Source of the DNA: Paralithodes platypus
Lineage: Eukaryota; Arthropoda; Malacostraca; Decapoda; Lithodidae
Assembly (NCBI GenBank): GCA_032716605.1
Contig: CM064485.1
Coordinates: 31,363,697-31,427,696, forward strand
Length of the DNA stretch: 64,000 nucleotides
Direction: 5' to 3'
Shown piece after piece: positions 43,691 through 54,691 of this stretch. Each line of letters starts with the position of its first letter. The stretch's first letter is position 1. The translations under genes were made by a program, and so were the position numbers. A model generated the notes under the pieces. It was given only the letters and a program-made list of their open reading frames with translations. It made no database searches and was not told the origin of the DNA.

Positions 43691-44090
43691 AACTCCTTAT
43701 TGGCGGCGCTCAACTTAAGTCGTGCACCAATTTGCAGCAAGTTAGGAGCATTATTGAGGCTTTTAAAGGGTTAAAATCGAGTGCAAATGGCCGGGAGCGC
43801 AGCGGGCCAGACAGCCGACTCCCAGGGCTTACCGCCGCCCATTAACTCATGTTCCCTGTGTTCTCGAGAGGCTGGCAGTGTAGCCAGTAGTGAGCATAGC
43901 TGGGAAAAATATACCGCTATACGCTAAACTCCCATGTTCGTGGCACCACTGCAAGAGAACCACGAGTGCTACGTAGCTCGTTCTGGTCTCATTTTGAAGC
44001 TTTTAGCGCCTAGTGTTTTGATGAATACATTTCTTTTCATGCAGATACTTGATTGCCCAAATGAGCCCAAAACACCCCGCTAGACAAGGG
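43691..44090. mobile_element. TTAA-flanked MITE
   Basis: TTAA at 43687-43690 and 44091-44094 bound a 400-bp element ending CCCCGCTAGACAAGGG. It shares CACGAGTGCTACGTAGCT, TTTTGAAGCTTTTAGCG and CCCAAATGAGCCC with 18353-18763. Confidence 0.65.
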
Positions 44091-44099
44091 TTAAGGAAG

Positions 44100-46345
44100 T
44101 ATTGTTTTTCGTTTTTTATTCAGACCGCCCTTATCCAGGAGGACTAATTAAAAGCTACCCGAAATTACAAGCAAATAAATAAAATTATATAGTCATATAT
44201 CGCCATGACTTGAGGTAAGAAGAGCGAGGTCACATAAATGCTGGGGCCATAAAGTGTGGCTAAACACGGGCGGGGCAGGTTTATGGACACCAGCAGCCCG
44301 GGCTTTATGTCTCGTTTGGTAATATGGACAGCCCTCACACGCTCACACTGTGGGGAGGGGTCCTGCTGCTGTTGGGTGGCCGGGGAGAGAGGGGGCAGGG
44401 AGGGGTCAGTAGTGTGAGTGTGGGTGATATTAATGTCCACTGTGCCCGGGGGTCAACTCTATAATGGAAGTCACATGTCGTACTATTGCTTGCTTTGTTT
44501 TCTATGCCCATTTGTTATTGTTTATCTCTTTGTGTAAAAGCTGCTTAGTTGTGATGACACACACACACACACACACCTCATTCATTATGAATTAAATTGG
44601 TTTGCCATTTATTTCATAAACTACTTTTAAAGATGTTAGCTGCAATTATATTCATTTAGTATGCTATGAATGACCATGCATAGACTAAATATATAATAAA
44701 GCTTGATTAAAGGAAAAACATAGTTGCAAAATTCCTTTGAAAACGGTGCCAATCATCCATGTTTATGTAACTAGCCAAATAAGTGCAATTACACCTGAGT
44801 AAAATATATTTAGACATCTTAATACATATTTATTTTAATTATCCTTTGTTCAATAGTTATATTAGGTTCTGATTCTGTCTAGTCCAGGAAATTTGCATTC
44901 CATCAATGTCCAGTATATGTTCTCAGTACTACTTCAAGGATGTGGAATTCCCTCTGATATGCCAAAATGCAGGATTGTAAAAATTGCCACCAACCAACCC
45001 AGGTCACCACTACCAGCATTGTTGACGCCCTTGCCATTTGCTATGCTTTGCCAGAAGCAGAAGAGTATAGGTCACCCTGGAAATAGAACAGTCTCTCCAA
45101 GCAGCGCTCACCATAGAGAACGGAAGTGGACAGTCTCCCCTCTACAGGAAACCAACAGAAAATGAGAGTTCCAGCTACCTGACCCACCTCACACTAGGCC
45201 TACACCCAACACCTCCATGATAAAGGGACTCACCTTTGGCCTTATCACATGGTGATTATATGGACCACCCCTGCCCTTAAAGCTGGCTCCCATTGACGAG
45301 CACCGAAAAAAGGGTAGAGGTAAGGATGTGGAAATTATTTGGCAACTCAGCTCCAGCGCTTACCCAGGCTGTAGGGAGATCGCTTACCCAGGTTGAACAA
45401 CCGATGTAATTTTTTATTTATTTTTTTCCTGTCTCAACCTCGGAACTGTAGGCTGTTCAGTAGCCTGTAACTCTTACGAGGCCCCGAGATTATCGATTGA
45501 AGCTTTGAGATGTTGGGTGCTTCATGTGTCACACTAGCTGAGGTGGTCACAGTGGATCTTCAAGGTGTTGGTTGCTTCCTTTCTGTCACACCAGATAGCG
45601 ACACCTTATTTATACACGTCACTTGATTTGGAGAGAGCAGCTATACGGTTGTTCACAGCATCAGCATCTTCAAGTATGGTCGGGCATCTTCTATGCTATG
45701 AATTGGTAACGATATAGTGGCTATAATCTTGACGTGTCGGTGTAGCCAGGATTCATGTAGAACAGCAGGAATGATCAGATCACCTCGGAAAAACCCCTGA
45801 CGTTTGGCATGGACTCGAGCTAAGGTCCTTTTGGTCTGTTGTCCACGACGTTATCCACTGTGTTATTGCCTTACCCAGGTTACTGCGACCTTCTTTTTCC
45901 CCACGCACCTTACACCTTCACTAGTATCGCCACCAGCCCAGCAGAAAGAAAGTGAGAACCAGGCGCAATGACTACCAACCTTGACAACACCAGAAAAGCA
46001 GTGAAGAGGAAGGAGGCGAAAGGACCAGGATCTACCCGAGACACCTGGAAAGATTATCCTTCTGAGTTAGCAGAGCATTGTACTTTATGTTAGTATTGTT
46101 GTTCACTATCTTGGAGATCTCTACTAAATATTGAGCTTTAGCAATACACATATATATCCCTTGCATATCTCGACTTGCACATTTATGTTATTGTATTGCC
46201 ATGTACCCAAAAATCCCGCAACCACAAAAATTGCAGAGTTGACATCTGGGAAAGTGTAAAATAGTTGTTGGTGGAAAGTCCAGGAAACTCACCACGTGAC
46301 TATCACCTGGTCCTCCAATGAGAACTAAGGTTACTTTCTTATTAT
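44100..46345. other. No supported feature
   Basis: Low-complexity and AT-rich stretches with a short (AC)n at 44561-44576. Short ORFs (for example 44893-45165) have no domain. Confidence 0.35.
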
Positions 46346-46349
46346 ACGT

Positions 46350-46460
46350 CTGAGCTAATAAAGTGGTAGCGCAGGAGTCTGGTATGCCTACTGTCCCAGG
46401 TTCAAAACTGCGCCAGGCCCAGATATTTTCGGGAGGTTTAAATTTCCTTCTCACCCAACA
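46350..46460 (+). repeat. tRNA-like head of a probable SINE
   Basis: AGTGGTAGCGCAGGAG is A-box-like and CAGGTTCAAAACTG B-box-like at tRNA spacing, followed by CGCCAGGCCCAG. Arms do not pair well enough for a functional tRNA. Confidence 0.45.
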
Positions 46461-46834
46461 TTTCAGTTGTAGATATTCCAGATCTCTCGATCTCTAATAC
46501 TAAAGATATATAATACTACTTTAACATCAGATCTTATCTACAACACCATTCGAATACATATTAGCTACCATCCCATGCTCTCCCCTATCCCTTCCATATC
46601 CATATTCTGCCTTTTTCAGGTTCTACCTTTTTACTGAATTGTACATATGTGTATCCACTCTTGTCATCTCACAGGAGGGCGGTGGAAGGAGTGAGGTGCT
46701 GGGATTACCCTGCAAGTCATCATGTGTTGCCTATATGCACACAGCAACTGTTGTTACTTGTTACTTGGTGTGGAGTTTCTCAGCCGCGCTCCGTCACTAG
46801 ATGTGACGCTCGTCGCAGCTGCCCTTTAAACCAT

Positions 46835-48733
46835 CTAGCACTTGTAGTCTTGTCTCACAGTGCCATCTTCTAAGTCATAACACTCCCTGAACAAATGTGT
46901 TTTTAGTGACTTTTTAAAGGCCTTTATGTTCGCACACCTTTTCACATTAACTGGTAGATTATTATAAAGTCTCGGTGCACTCTTTTCGAAGGCCCTAAAT
47001 CCAAATTCATGATTGCACCGTGGCTCATTCAATTGATGCAGCACGTTGCCATGTCTCAGCATCATATCAGTGCTAACATTGAAGTCTTCCAATAAGTCTC
47101 GCACATATTCCGGCTTTCCAAAGTTCAAAGCTTGATACACTATAACACACAGTTTGAATATGATCCTCGCTTTCACCGGCAGCCAATGCAGGTCAATTAA
47201 TGCCGGCGTTATACTCGCATGGAATGGTAAACTCTTTATTAATCTTGTTTCTCTATTCATTATAAGTTGTAGTTTTCGTAGCAAGTAATTTGGTAGTCGA
47301 TAATATAGAGAATTACAATAGTCTAATTTACTAATTACATGATTGTGGATCAACATTTTGGTTGTATTAATATCCAGATATTTTCTCACAAAAGCAATAT
47401 TCCTCAGATGATAGGCAGAGATTCGCACTGTTTGATTAATCTGGTTTTTAAATGACAGTTCACTATCAACCAAGACTCCCAAATCCTTCACCACACTACT
47501 CACAGTCATCACACTATCATTGATATTGAGGCTTTGCACGCCCAGTCTCTCAAGGTTCACCCGTCTGCCTACTAATAGGCATTCAGTTTTATTTTCATTT
47601 AATTTCAGTTGCTTTGACTCCATCCACTTCCCAATGTCTTTTAGTAAACCACTAATCTTCTCCTCAACATTCACCACGTCACTTAGTGCCAGATAGAATT
47701 GGGTGTCATCCGCAAACAGCTTGAATTTCACTCCATGTTTCATTAATATGCTAGAGAGTGCAATTGTATATATACAGAATAGAATTGGTCCAAGAACTCC
47801 CTTGAGGGACGCCCCTCTCTAGATGCCTCATCTCTGAGAATTTATTACTTATTTGCACACAATAAGTTCTGTTAGTAAGGTAACTTTGAAGGTATTCCAG
47901 CGCATTACCATCAATACCAATAGCTTTACAGTCTTCTATTAGTAAGCTATGCACCACTGTATCGAACGCAGCACTCAAGTCCAACAAAATTAAGATTCCA
48001 CACTTCGCATTGTCCATTTGCACGAGTAAATCATTAATCACAGAGCACATCGTGGTTTCCGTAGAGTAAAGTCTTCTATATGCGGACTGGTTGTCTGGGA
48101 GAGCCTTCACTAAACTCAAGTGATCCCATAACTGACCCAGAATTACATTTTCAGTAATTTTTGATAGAAATGTTAAATTGGAAACAGGCCTAAAAGAGCT
48201 CAAGCATTGAGAATCAAGGCTCCCTTTAATAATAGGCTTCACAATCGCATTCTTTTCAGACGATGGAAATACATTATTTGCAATGTTACAGTTTATTATG
48301 TCAACATATATGTCCAGAAAACTGTTAAAAATTTTACTGTGCACTATTTCACGTATCGGTAAAGGATAATTACTACAATGGGTAAGTTTTGCTTTCGTAA
48401 CTATGGATTTAACTGTATTCAGATCCGTCATAGTAAATTCTGTTAACTTAGTCACAGTAGGCTCAGCTACAACAACGTCTTGAGTCTCGACTACTCCAAA
48501 ATTTCCATCAATGGCATTAATTTTATCACAAAAAAAGTCAGAAAAATCATTCGCCAATGTCATATCCGGAATCCCTTCTGGTAACTTATTTTTCTTCTTG
48601 TTTCCCGTCAAGTTGTCAAGTACCACATACAGCTTATTCATGTCAGATCCAGCTTCTTTTGCTTTATTCATATAGTATTCACGTTTTCTAAGCACAATGA
48701 GCCTGTTTTCTATATTCCGAGCTCTTTTATAGT
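46835..48733 (-). pseudogene. L2-like reverse transcriptase of the nested host element
   Basis: Continues the endonuclease ORF at 52712-53738 across a 4-kb insertion: the residues N-Y-K-R are duplicated at both junctions. Motifs: F-R-P-V-S-N-L-T-F-L-S-K (fingers), L-D-L-S-A-A-F-D (palm), G-V-P-Q-G-S, F-A-D-D-T-Q (residues 10-13 of the frame from 47743) and a C-terminal L-H-W-L-P-V-K-A-R-I-I-F segment typical of L2-type elements. One missing base near 47801, just after G-V-P-Q-G-S, shifts the frame. With that exception the RT is intact. Confidence 0.8.
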
Positions 48734-48749
48734 TGTTGTTGTTGTTGTT

Positions 48750-49617
48750 GTTCCCTAAGCTGCCTGGCCGAACAGCCCCGAGTCCCTGAGGAAGGCCATG
48801 GCCACGATCGGGCTTTCCCACAGAGCTCTCATTGAGTGTAGGTTGTGTTGTTGGCGTAAGTGGTTGTGTGAAATGCAGTCTTCTATGATGTGTTTAATGG
48901 TATGGGGTGCTGTGTTACATCCCGGGCAGGCGTCGACAACGGAGTCATCCAGTCTCTTCTGATAGCTCAGGAGAGCTGGATGGTGTCCGCATCTCAGCCT
49001 GGCCAGGTGGACTCTGTCCTCGCGAGGGAGGGAGGATTCGGAAGGATGGATTTCGGGAGGTCGTGCATGCAGCTGCGTGTTGTCTGTGAGTGAGTGGATG
49101 GATTGGCGAGAGATATGAGTATGGATGTGCTTCTGGAAGTTGGTTCGGGGTGGGCAGGGAGGGAGAGAGAGGACAATAACTGTGTGTGATACCGTGTGCT
49201 GGGTGTTGTTTTGATATTTCTTGGTGTCTGTGGGTGTGTTGCCATGTAGTTTAGTGGGTGGTCTTGGTTCGTGGAGGCTGCTGCCAGGAATTGAGTGCCT
49301 CTCATGTCCAGATGGTCTTTGACTTTGAGGATTTTGGTTTCTTGATGTAGATGATCTGTGGGTGCAGTAGCTGTGCAGCCTGTAATGATCTTCAGGGCTT
49401 TGTTTTGGATAGTCTGTAAGGTCTTATGATGTGTTTCAGCTAGGTTAGAAGCCCAGGCTGGGCTTGCGTATTCCATTACTGATCTTATGTATTGTTTATA
49501 TACTGTGGTGGTAGTTTCTTTGTTGTGTCCAAATTTTGTGTGAGCAAGTGACCTGAGGGCGTTAAGTCTGGGTGTCAGTTTCTTTTTAATGTTTGTGGTG
49601 TGCTGTTTGAATGTCAT
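48750..49617 (-). pseudogene. 2A-family element: RT thumb and C-terminal Cys/His domain
   Basis: The frame 49617-48994 covers the RT thumb/connection (K-Q-Y-I-R-S-V-M-E-Y-A-S-P-A-W). After a shift near 49020 another frame reads L-R-C-G-H-H-P-A-L-L, then C-P-G-C, then H-T-I-K-H-I-I-E-D-C, a Cys/His cluster seen at the C-terminus of several non-LTR ORF2 proteins. It ends ...F-G-Q-A-A and TAG immediately before the (AAC)n tail, so the 3' UTR is almost absent. Confidence 0.75.
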
Positions 49618-51254
49618 ATGAGTATCATATGTTACTCCTAGGATTTTGGGTGTGTGTGTATGTGTTAGGGGTGTGTTGTTTATGGTGAGTTGAGGGATGT
49701 ATTCGTGTTCACCTGTCCAGCTTGTGAGCAGGGTTGCGGTGGATTTGGCTGGGGCTAGATTCAGTCTGTTTGTAGTGCACCAGCCATGTAGTGTGTTGAG
49801 ATAGGGTTGAAGGAGATCTGTTGCTCTTCTTGGGTCATGGTGTGTGCATGTGAGTGTTATGTCATCTGCATAGGAGGCTAAGTTTATTTTTGGGGAGTAT
49901 TGGGTGTAGTTATATCGTGCATGTACAGATTGAAGAGTGCGGGCGATAGGACGGATCCCTGTGGGACTCCGTTTGGAAAGTTTCTGATTTTAGATGACTG
50001 ACCGGCAAAAGATACGTGTGCACATCTGCCTGCTAGGAAGTTGGCCAGCCACCTTTTTGTGTTGTTGTGCATGTTTGTGTTGTAGATTTTGTTTGTTAGG
50101 TTGTGGCGGGGGATGGCATCGAAGGCTTTACTAATGTCGAGTGTGGCTAATAGTGATCTGTGTGGTGGTCTAGCTGAGTTGATGCCGTCAAAAGCTCTTT
50201 GTGTAAGGTCTGTGAGAAGAGTGTTTGTGGAGTGCAGTGGCCTAAAGCCATGTTGTGTTGGAGCTAGGGGTAGGTCGGGTGTAATTAGTTGTAATACTAG
50301 GCGTTCCATGACTTTGGAGGGGGAGCAAAGGAGTGTGATGGGGCGGTGCGAGGAGGGTAGCGTGGGGTCTTTGTTGGGTTTGGGGAATGTGATGATGATA
50401 CCATGCTTCCAAATGTCTGGTATTGTGTTGTGTGAATAGCTGTAGTTTGATATGTTAGTGAGTGTTTGTATGCCTTGTGGTCCCAGGTGTCTGAGGTGTA
50501 TGTTGCTTATGTTGTCTAGGCCACAGGCGGGTGAGTGCTTGAGATTGTTGATGATATGCTTTGTCTGGTGATTGGTGAAGGGTGTATAGTCAGGGTCTGT
50601 GGGGAATTGTCTCTTACGTCGGATGACACGTCGGTCGTCTTTGTGAGGTTTTAGGTGGCTGACATGTGAGAAGTGATTGATGAGAGTGTTTGCTTGTTGT
50701 TTACATGAAGGAGTAGAGTCTGTTGTTGTGATTGCAGCATGTGATTGTGTTGTGTTGCTGTTGGAAAGTGTGATGCTGTTTAGTGTTTTGTAGAGTTTTT
50801 TGGGGTTTGTTTTGTGATCAAGTGTTTGTAGGAAGTTATTCCAATTTAGTTTTTGTTGTTCTTGTATTTTGTTGTTAGTTTGGGTGTTGAGTGCTTGAAT
50901 TTGTTGTGTGATGTCTTGTGTGTGGGGTGCTGGGGAGTGTTTCAGTGTGTCACGTTGTCTGATGAGGTTTTGAATTTCTGGTGTGAAGTTGGGGTTGTGT
51001 CTTTTTCTGTTACCTCTTGGAATGTGTTTCTTGTCAGCGTTTTGGATAGTTTTATTGAGTATGTGTACAGCATTGTTGATGTTAGTGATGGGTGTACTGT
51101 TTAGAGTTGTGAAGTGTTGTTCTGTCTCATTTGTAAATGCTTCCCAGTTAGCTCTTTTATAATTGGTGTATGTGTGTTTATGGCTAGCTGGGGTGAGTCT
51201 GGTTTTGGTGGTGATAATGATCGGGAGGTGGTCAGAGCCTAAGGTTCTGACCAC
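49618..51254 (-). pseudogene. 2A-family element: EN end and reverse transcriptase
   Basis: The frame 51254-49884 (456 codons) starts in EN with G-S-D-H-L-P-I (catalytic SDH, residues 6-12). The linker leads to RT: R-P-I-T-L-L (fingers), [22 protein letters not shown] (about residues 429-437). A one-base shift in an A run near 49887 leads to the catalytic Y-A-D-D-I (about 49850-49866) and continues to 49618. All RT catalytic motifs are present across the two frames. Confidence 0.8.
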
Positions 51255-51895
51255 CCTCCAGGATGTTGTGGGGGCGAGTTCTGGGGAGCAAAAGGTGATG
51301 TCTGGAGATGATGGGTTATAGAGGGCTTGGTGAGGAATATGGGTATGTTGATGGATGTCGTTAAGGATGATGAGGTTATCTGTTTGGTTTTGTAGTACCA
51401 GCCCTCTGTCTGTGTCGTGGTTGTCGACAAACCAGGCCGACGTCTTGGCGTTGAAGTCACCACCCAGGATGATGTGTGGGGTGTTTGTGATGTGTTGTAA
51501 GTGTGGTCTGTATTAATTTGGTACTGTAGGGGATGTTTGGGGAGGGATGTATGTGTTTATGATGGTTATGTTGGATTTGTTGCCAGTGCGTATTTTAATT
51601 GATTGTATTTCTGTTGTGTTATCATTTGGGGGGAGGAGGGATTTGGTTTGTACACTGGTTACTATGTATGATATTTCATTGTGTACCAGGGTGATGAGTC
51701 CACCGCCCCAGCCGACAGCCCGGTCTTGTCTGATGGTGGTGAAATTATGAAATGTGGGTGTTTTTTGTGATGTGCGGAGTTTTGTTTCTTGTAAGATGGC
51801 AATGTGTATGTTGTGTTGTTTGATGAAGTGTGAGAGTTCATGTTTCTTTGTGTTAATGTCATCTATGTTTAATTGGAGAATGTTAATGTTATGTG
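51255..51895 (-). pseudogene. 2A-family element: AP-type endonuclease
   Basis: In the frame shifted from the 2A ORF, the minus strand reads I-N-I-L-Q-L-N-I-D-D (start near 51885), L-Q-E-T-K-L (catalytic Glu), G-W-G-G-G-L-I-T-L, I-I-N-T-Y-I-P-P, then after a stop near 51512 L-G-G-D-F-N-A-K (catalytic Asp/Asn) and on to the SDH motif in the next piece. The frameshift from ORF1 lies in a C/A-rich repeat near 51900-51930. Whether ORF1 and EN-RT were one ORF in the active element cannot be told from this copy. Confidence 0.7.
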
Positions 51896-52702
51896 CACGA
51901 TGTATGTTGGGTGCTGCTGCACGAGGATGGGGTGGGGGTGAGGGTGGGGGTGAGGGATGGGCTGGAGGTTGGGATGGGTGAGGTGGGGGTGGGGATTGGG
52001 GAGCAGGAGATGGGGGTTGGAATGGATTAGGATGGGGTGTGGTGTGTTGAGTTGAGGATGTGGATGGTATGGGAAATTAGGTGGGTTAGGGAGGAGAGGT
52101 GGACGGGTTTTAGGGGGGGGAGTGGATGATATGGGAAGGCTAGGTGGGTTGGGGAGGAGAGGTGGACGGGTTTTAGGCGAGGGATTTGACTGGGAGAGGG
52201 AGGGGCATGAGGAACAGGTCCAGGTGTTCGTGTAGTGTTTCTTGGAGGCAAGTGTTGTACAGGTGAAGTGGGTCCAGTTCCTGCATGAATTGCAGAGAAC
52301 TGAACCCTTAGTGTGGCGACTCGAAGTGATGGGTTTTGAGCAAGTTGGACATATGTATGTGTACGTGGGTCCTGGGTTGCTCTCAATGTCTCCGGCTAGA
52401 AGAAGTCTTCGAGAAATGACAGCCGGAGAGTCATTTCTCGGTGTAGGAAAAACTGTGTGATGTGTGTGTGGTGTGAGAGGTGTGGAAATTCCCGGCGCGA
52501 CCGAAGCCACTCCAAGGACCCGTGCCCCCAGGGGGGGGGCAGGGGATAGTTGTGACGGTTTGGCTCCCGAAACTGCTCCCCGCGGCCGGCATCCGGTTGT
52601 CCTCCACTGGTCGATTGATCTTGTCTCCGGCCGCGGAGGGTCGGCAGCCATCCGCGGTTGGCAGCTCCGGGAGGTGGTCCCACGGCGTAGACGCCGCCAC
52701 AT
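51869..52702 (-). pseudogene. 2A-family element: ORF with 2A motif and PHD-like finger
   Basis: The first ATG inside the insertion is at 52702 (upstream open frame to 52825 is host-element sequence). About 108 residues in comes L-L-L-A-G-D-I-E-S-N-P-G-P (52405-52367), matching the D-x-E-x-N-P-G-P core of 2A ribosome-skipping peptides. A Cys/His finger follows at once: C-P-T-C, C-N-S-C, W-T-H-F-T-C, C-S-S-C, as in PHD fingers. The rest is Pro/His-rich with an imperfect internal repeat (K-T-R-P-P-L-L-P-N-P-P twice). Skipping would release the N-terminus and leave the finger-EN-RT product starting at Pro. Confidence 0.75.
52367..52405 (-). other. 2A-type ribosome-skipping motif
   Basis: Thirteen codons L-L-L-A-G-D-I-E-S-N-P-G-P. 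The final eight match the 2A core exactly, and the preceding small and hydrophobic residues are also typical. 2A-like sequences are known at the N-terminus of some non-LTR retrotransposon proteins. Activity is inferred, not shown. Confidence 0.75.
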
Positions 52703-52711
52703 CAGGACCTC

Positions 52712-53738
52712 TTTTATAGTTATCTCTTGCCTCTTCGGTTCGTAGACGTCTCCATAGCCTCTCATATTTCTTCTTGGCCTTTTTTGCTCTTTGAATATCA
52801 GCATTAAACCACGGCGCACTATCAACTATTACTATTTTCTTTTCAATAATGGGGCACATATCTTCGTATTTTTCTCTAGCAATGCTGTTATACAGATTAG
52901 TGAAACATGACGTACAGTCATCTATTAATTCACCGTGAGCACAGTGTTCTCTTTTCTTAATTAGTATTTCATTCGCAACAGTCGATATTAGTAGTTGTGG
53001 CTCAAATTTTCTTTTTGACCTACACTTTATTGTCTTAGATTGTCTAGGTTTACTTACAAACGGCATGTTAAAAGTAACTAGTTTATGGACCGGCGAAATA
53101 CAACACTCATCTTCAACATACAGCTCATTTATGATATCGCTTTCTCTATTCGTAAAAACCAAGTCTAATGCATGACCACCTCTTGAAGTTGCAGTATGCA
53201 CTTTATTTATCAAGTGGAAAGACTCCATCAATTCTATAAAGATAGTAGCATAGTAATCATTCGGAACATCCACCCACAGATTAAAGTCACTAAAGACGAA
53301 TGTATTCGTACTAACCATATCAATTGTTTCCAAGTATAATCTAAAATCATCAATAAATGTACTGGCACTTAAATTTGGGGGTCTATAAACAACAATAAAA
53401 GTACATTTCCAGCCTCCAATCTCACAGCCCACCTGTATATGTTCAAAACTACCGAACCTTGCAGATTTACATATTTTCGTCTTCTTAAACGCGTTTGTAA
53501 GAAACATTCCCACACCACCACCTCCCTTCCCTCTTCGTGGATTGTGCAAGAAGGTATGCGTTAAAGGAGTCATTTCAAGTATTTTAGCAGTATCGTATTC
53601 ACTCAGCCATGTTTCAGTTACCGCTAGTACATCATATTTTGCCTCATTAATTAAGTCTCGAATTTCAAAGGTTTTATTTCCCACTGATTGAATGTTTATC
53701 AGTCCCCCCTTTATCTTTATTAAAGCACTAGATTCCAT
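52712..53738 (-). pseudogene. Host L2-like endonuclease
   Basis: Starts M-E-S-S-A-L-I, 11 nt before the ORF1 stop. EN motifs: N-I-Q-S-V-G-N-K, T-E-T-W-L (catalytic Glu), V-V-Y-R-P-P, F-S-D-F-N-L-W (usual G-D-F-N with Gly to Ser), S-R-G-G-H-A-L-D-L-V-F. The final box reads S-P-V-H-K-L-V where S-D-H-K-L-V would be expected, so the catalytic Asp looks lost. It ends ...R-D-N-Y-K-R at the 4-kb insertion, and the open frame beyond (to 52431) encodes insertion sequence, not EN. Confidence 0.8.
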
Positions 53739-54366
53739 GATCAGTTAGGTCTCTCACCTTGACTATCTCACTCGAAAAGACCGGGCACCGGGTATCTGAT
53801 GATGAATGATACACGTCTTGTTTCCCGTATCTCATACAATTTATGCACTTTCTCACAGTCACCTTACAATCCTTCGACCTATGTGTTCCAGCACATTTAA
53901 AACAAACAGGCACATCACTGTTTAGTTTAGCAGCACACTTATTTTCTGCATGCCCAAATCTCTGGCAATAGAAACAAGCCAATGCATGGTACCTGTCTCT
54001 TATATTATATATTCCCCATTGAAGTTGCACCTTGTCTTTATATTTGTAGAGAGCCGCACGGACTTCAGGCTCACATTTCAGGATATAATGGACTGTACCT
54101 CCAGCAGCTGGTTTATCAAAAATCATGGCAATCTTTCCTTTAATATCATCAATCGAATCCAGAAAATCATTCCTTGCAATTAATGTATCAATTATCTCAC
54201 TCTTGGACTCTTCAGGATGAACATTGCAAATCATCACTTTTGGTTTTAATTTGTTCACACTCCTTGTAGTAACAGCCGGCACCTCTCCCAACTTTTTAAC
54301 TGCATCATTCAGCATATCCACAGTGCCAAAATTCATCACCATGTTCCCATGCATACCATCGAAAAT
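53728..54366 (-). pseudogene. Host L2-like ORF1, C-terminal CCHC part
   Basis: The minus strand begins at M-H-G-N-M-V-M-N-F after the plus-strand insertion. A globular region follows (K-V-M-I-C-N-V-H-P-E-E to Y-I-L-K-C-E-P-E-V, RRM-like by position). Then come three Cys/His knuckles: C-F-Y-C-Q-R-F-G-H-A-E-N-K-C, C-F-K-C-A-G-T-H-R-S-K-D-C and C-I-N-C-...-C. These are nucleic-acid-binding gag-type knuckles. The open frame upstream of 54366 is antisense of the inserted element. Confidence 0.75.
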
Positions 54367-54377
54367 ACGGCGTCCAG

Positions 54378-54691
54378 GCCATAATAATAAGCCCAAATGG
54401 TGGAATAAAGATATTTCAAACTGCCTGCTTGCTAAAAAATGTGCTAATGATAGATTAAAATCCTCACAAAATGACGAAGAACGGGTGAAATTTGTAGAGC
54501 TACGACGCAAAGCCAAAAAGTTAATTAAGCAAAGTAAAAAGACCTTAGAGTTACATATTGCGAATCAAAGTAAAACAAACCCGAAAGAATTCTATAGTTA
54601 TATCAGAAAGAAAAAAGTAGTTACTTCAACTGTTGGACCGTTAGTCGATGAAAAAAGGAGAATACACCAAAGACGAAGTACAAATGAGTAA
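54378..54691 (+). pseudogene. CR1-like EN-RT linker
   Basis: The basic helical linker preceding RT: K-P-K-W-W-N-K-D-I, then R-R-K-A-K-K-L-I-K-Q-S-K-K-T-L-E, then F-Y-S-Y-I-R-K-K-K. It runs out of frame at an A6 run near 54650, where one A too many leads to the next frame (V-G-P-L-V-D-E then K-G-E-Y-T-K-D-E). The open frame to the left (54224-54377) is antisense host ORF1. Confidence 0.7.

Larger units (their letters stand above)
48735..52708 (-). mobile_element. ~4-kb 2A/PHD-containing non-LTR retrotransposon
   Basis: Complete insertion flanked by a 13-bp duplication CTCTTTTATAGTT (48722-48734 and 52709-52721), with an (AAC)n 3' tail (48735-48753 as GTT on the plus strand). Order on the minus strand: 5' region, 2A motif, PHD-like finger, Pro/His-rich linker, EN, RT and a Cys/His-rich C-terminus. 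The coding region has about four frameshifts and a stop, so it is recent but inactive as assembled. Related copies are at 21935, 32860 and 39805. Confidence 0.85.

Noticed and set aside
48734..48821. Asn-run protein start upstream of the L2-like RT
   Set aside because: The Asn run is the (AAC)n tail of the 4-kb insertion read through. It is a chimera of two elements.
52431..52708. C-terminal extension of the host endonuclease
   Set aside because: This part of the frame is the 5' region of the inserted 2A-family element.
54367..54516. N-terminal extension of the CCHC ORF
   Set aside because: It is antisense of the plus-strand CR1-like insertion.
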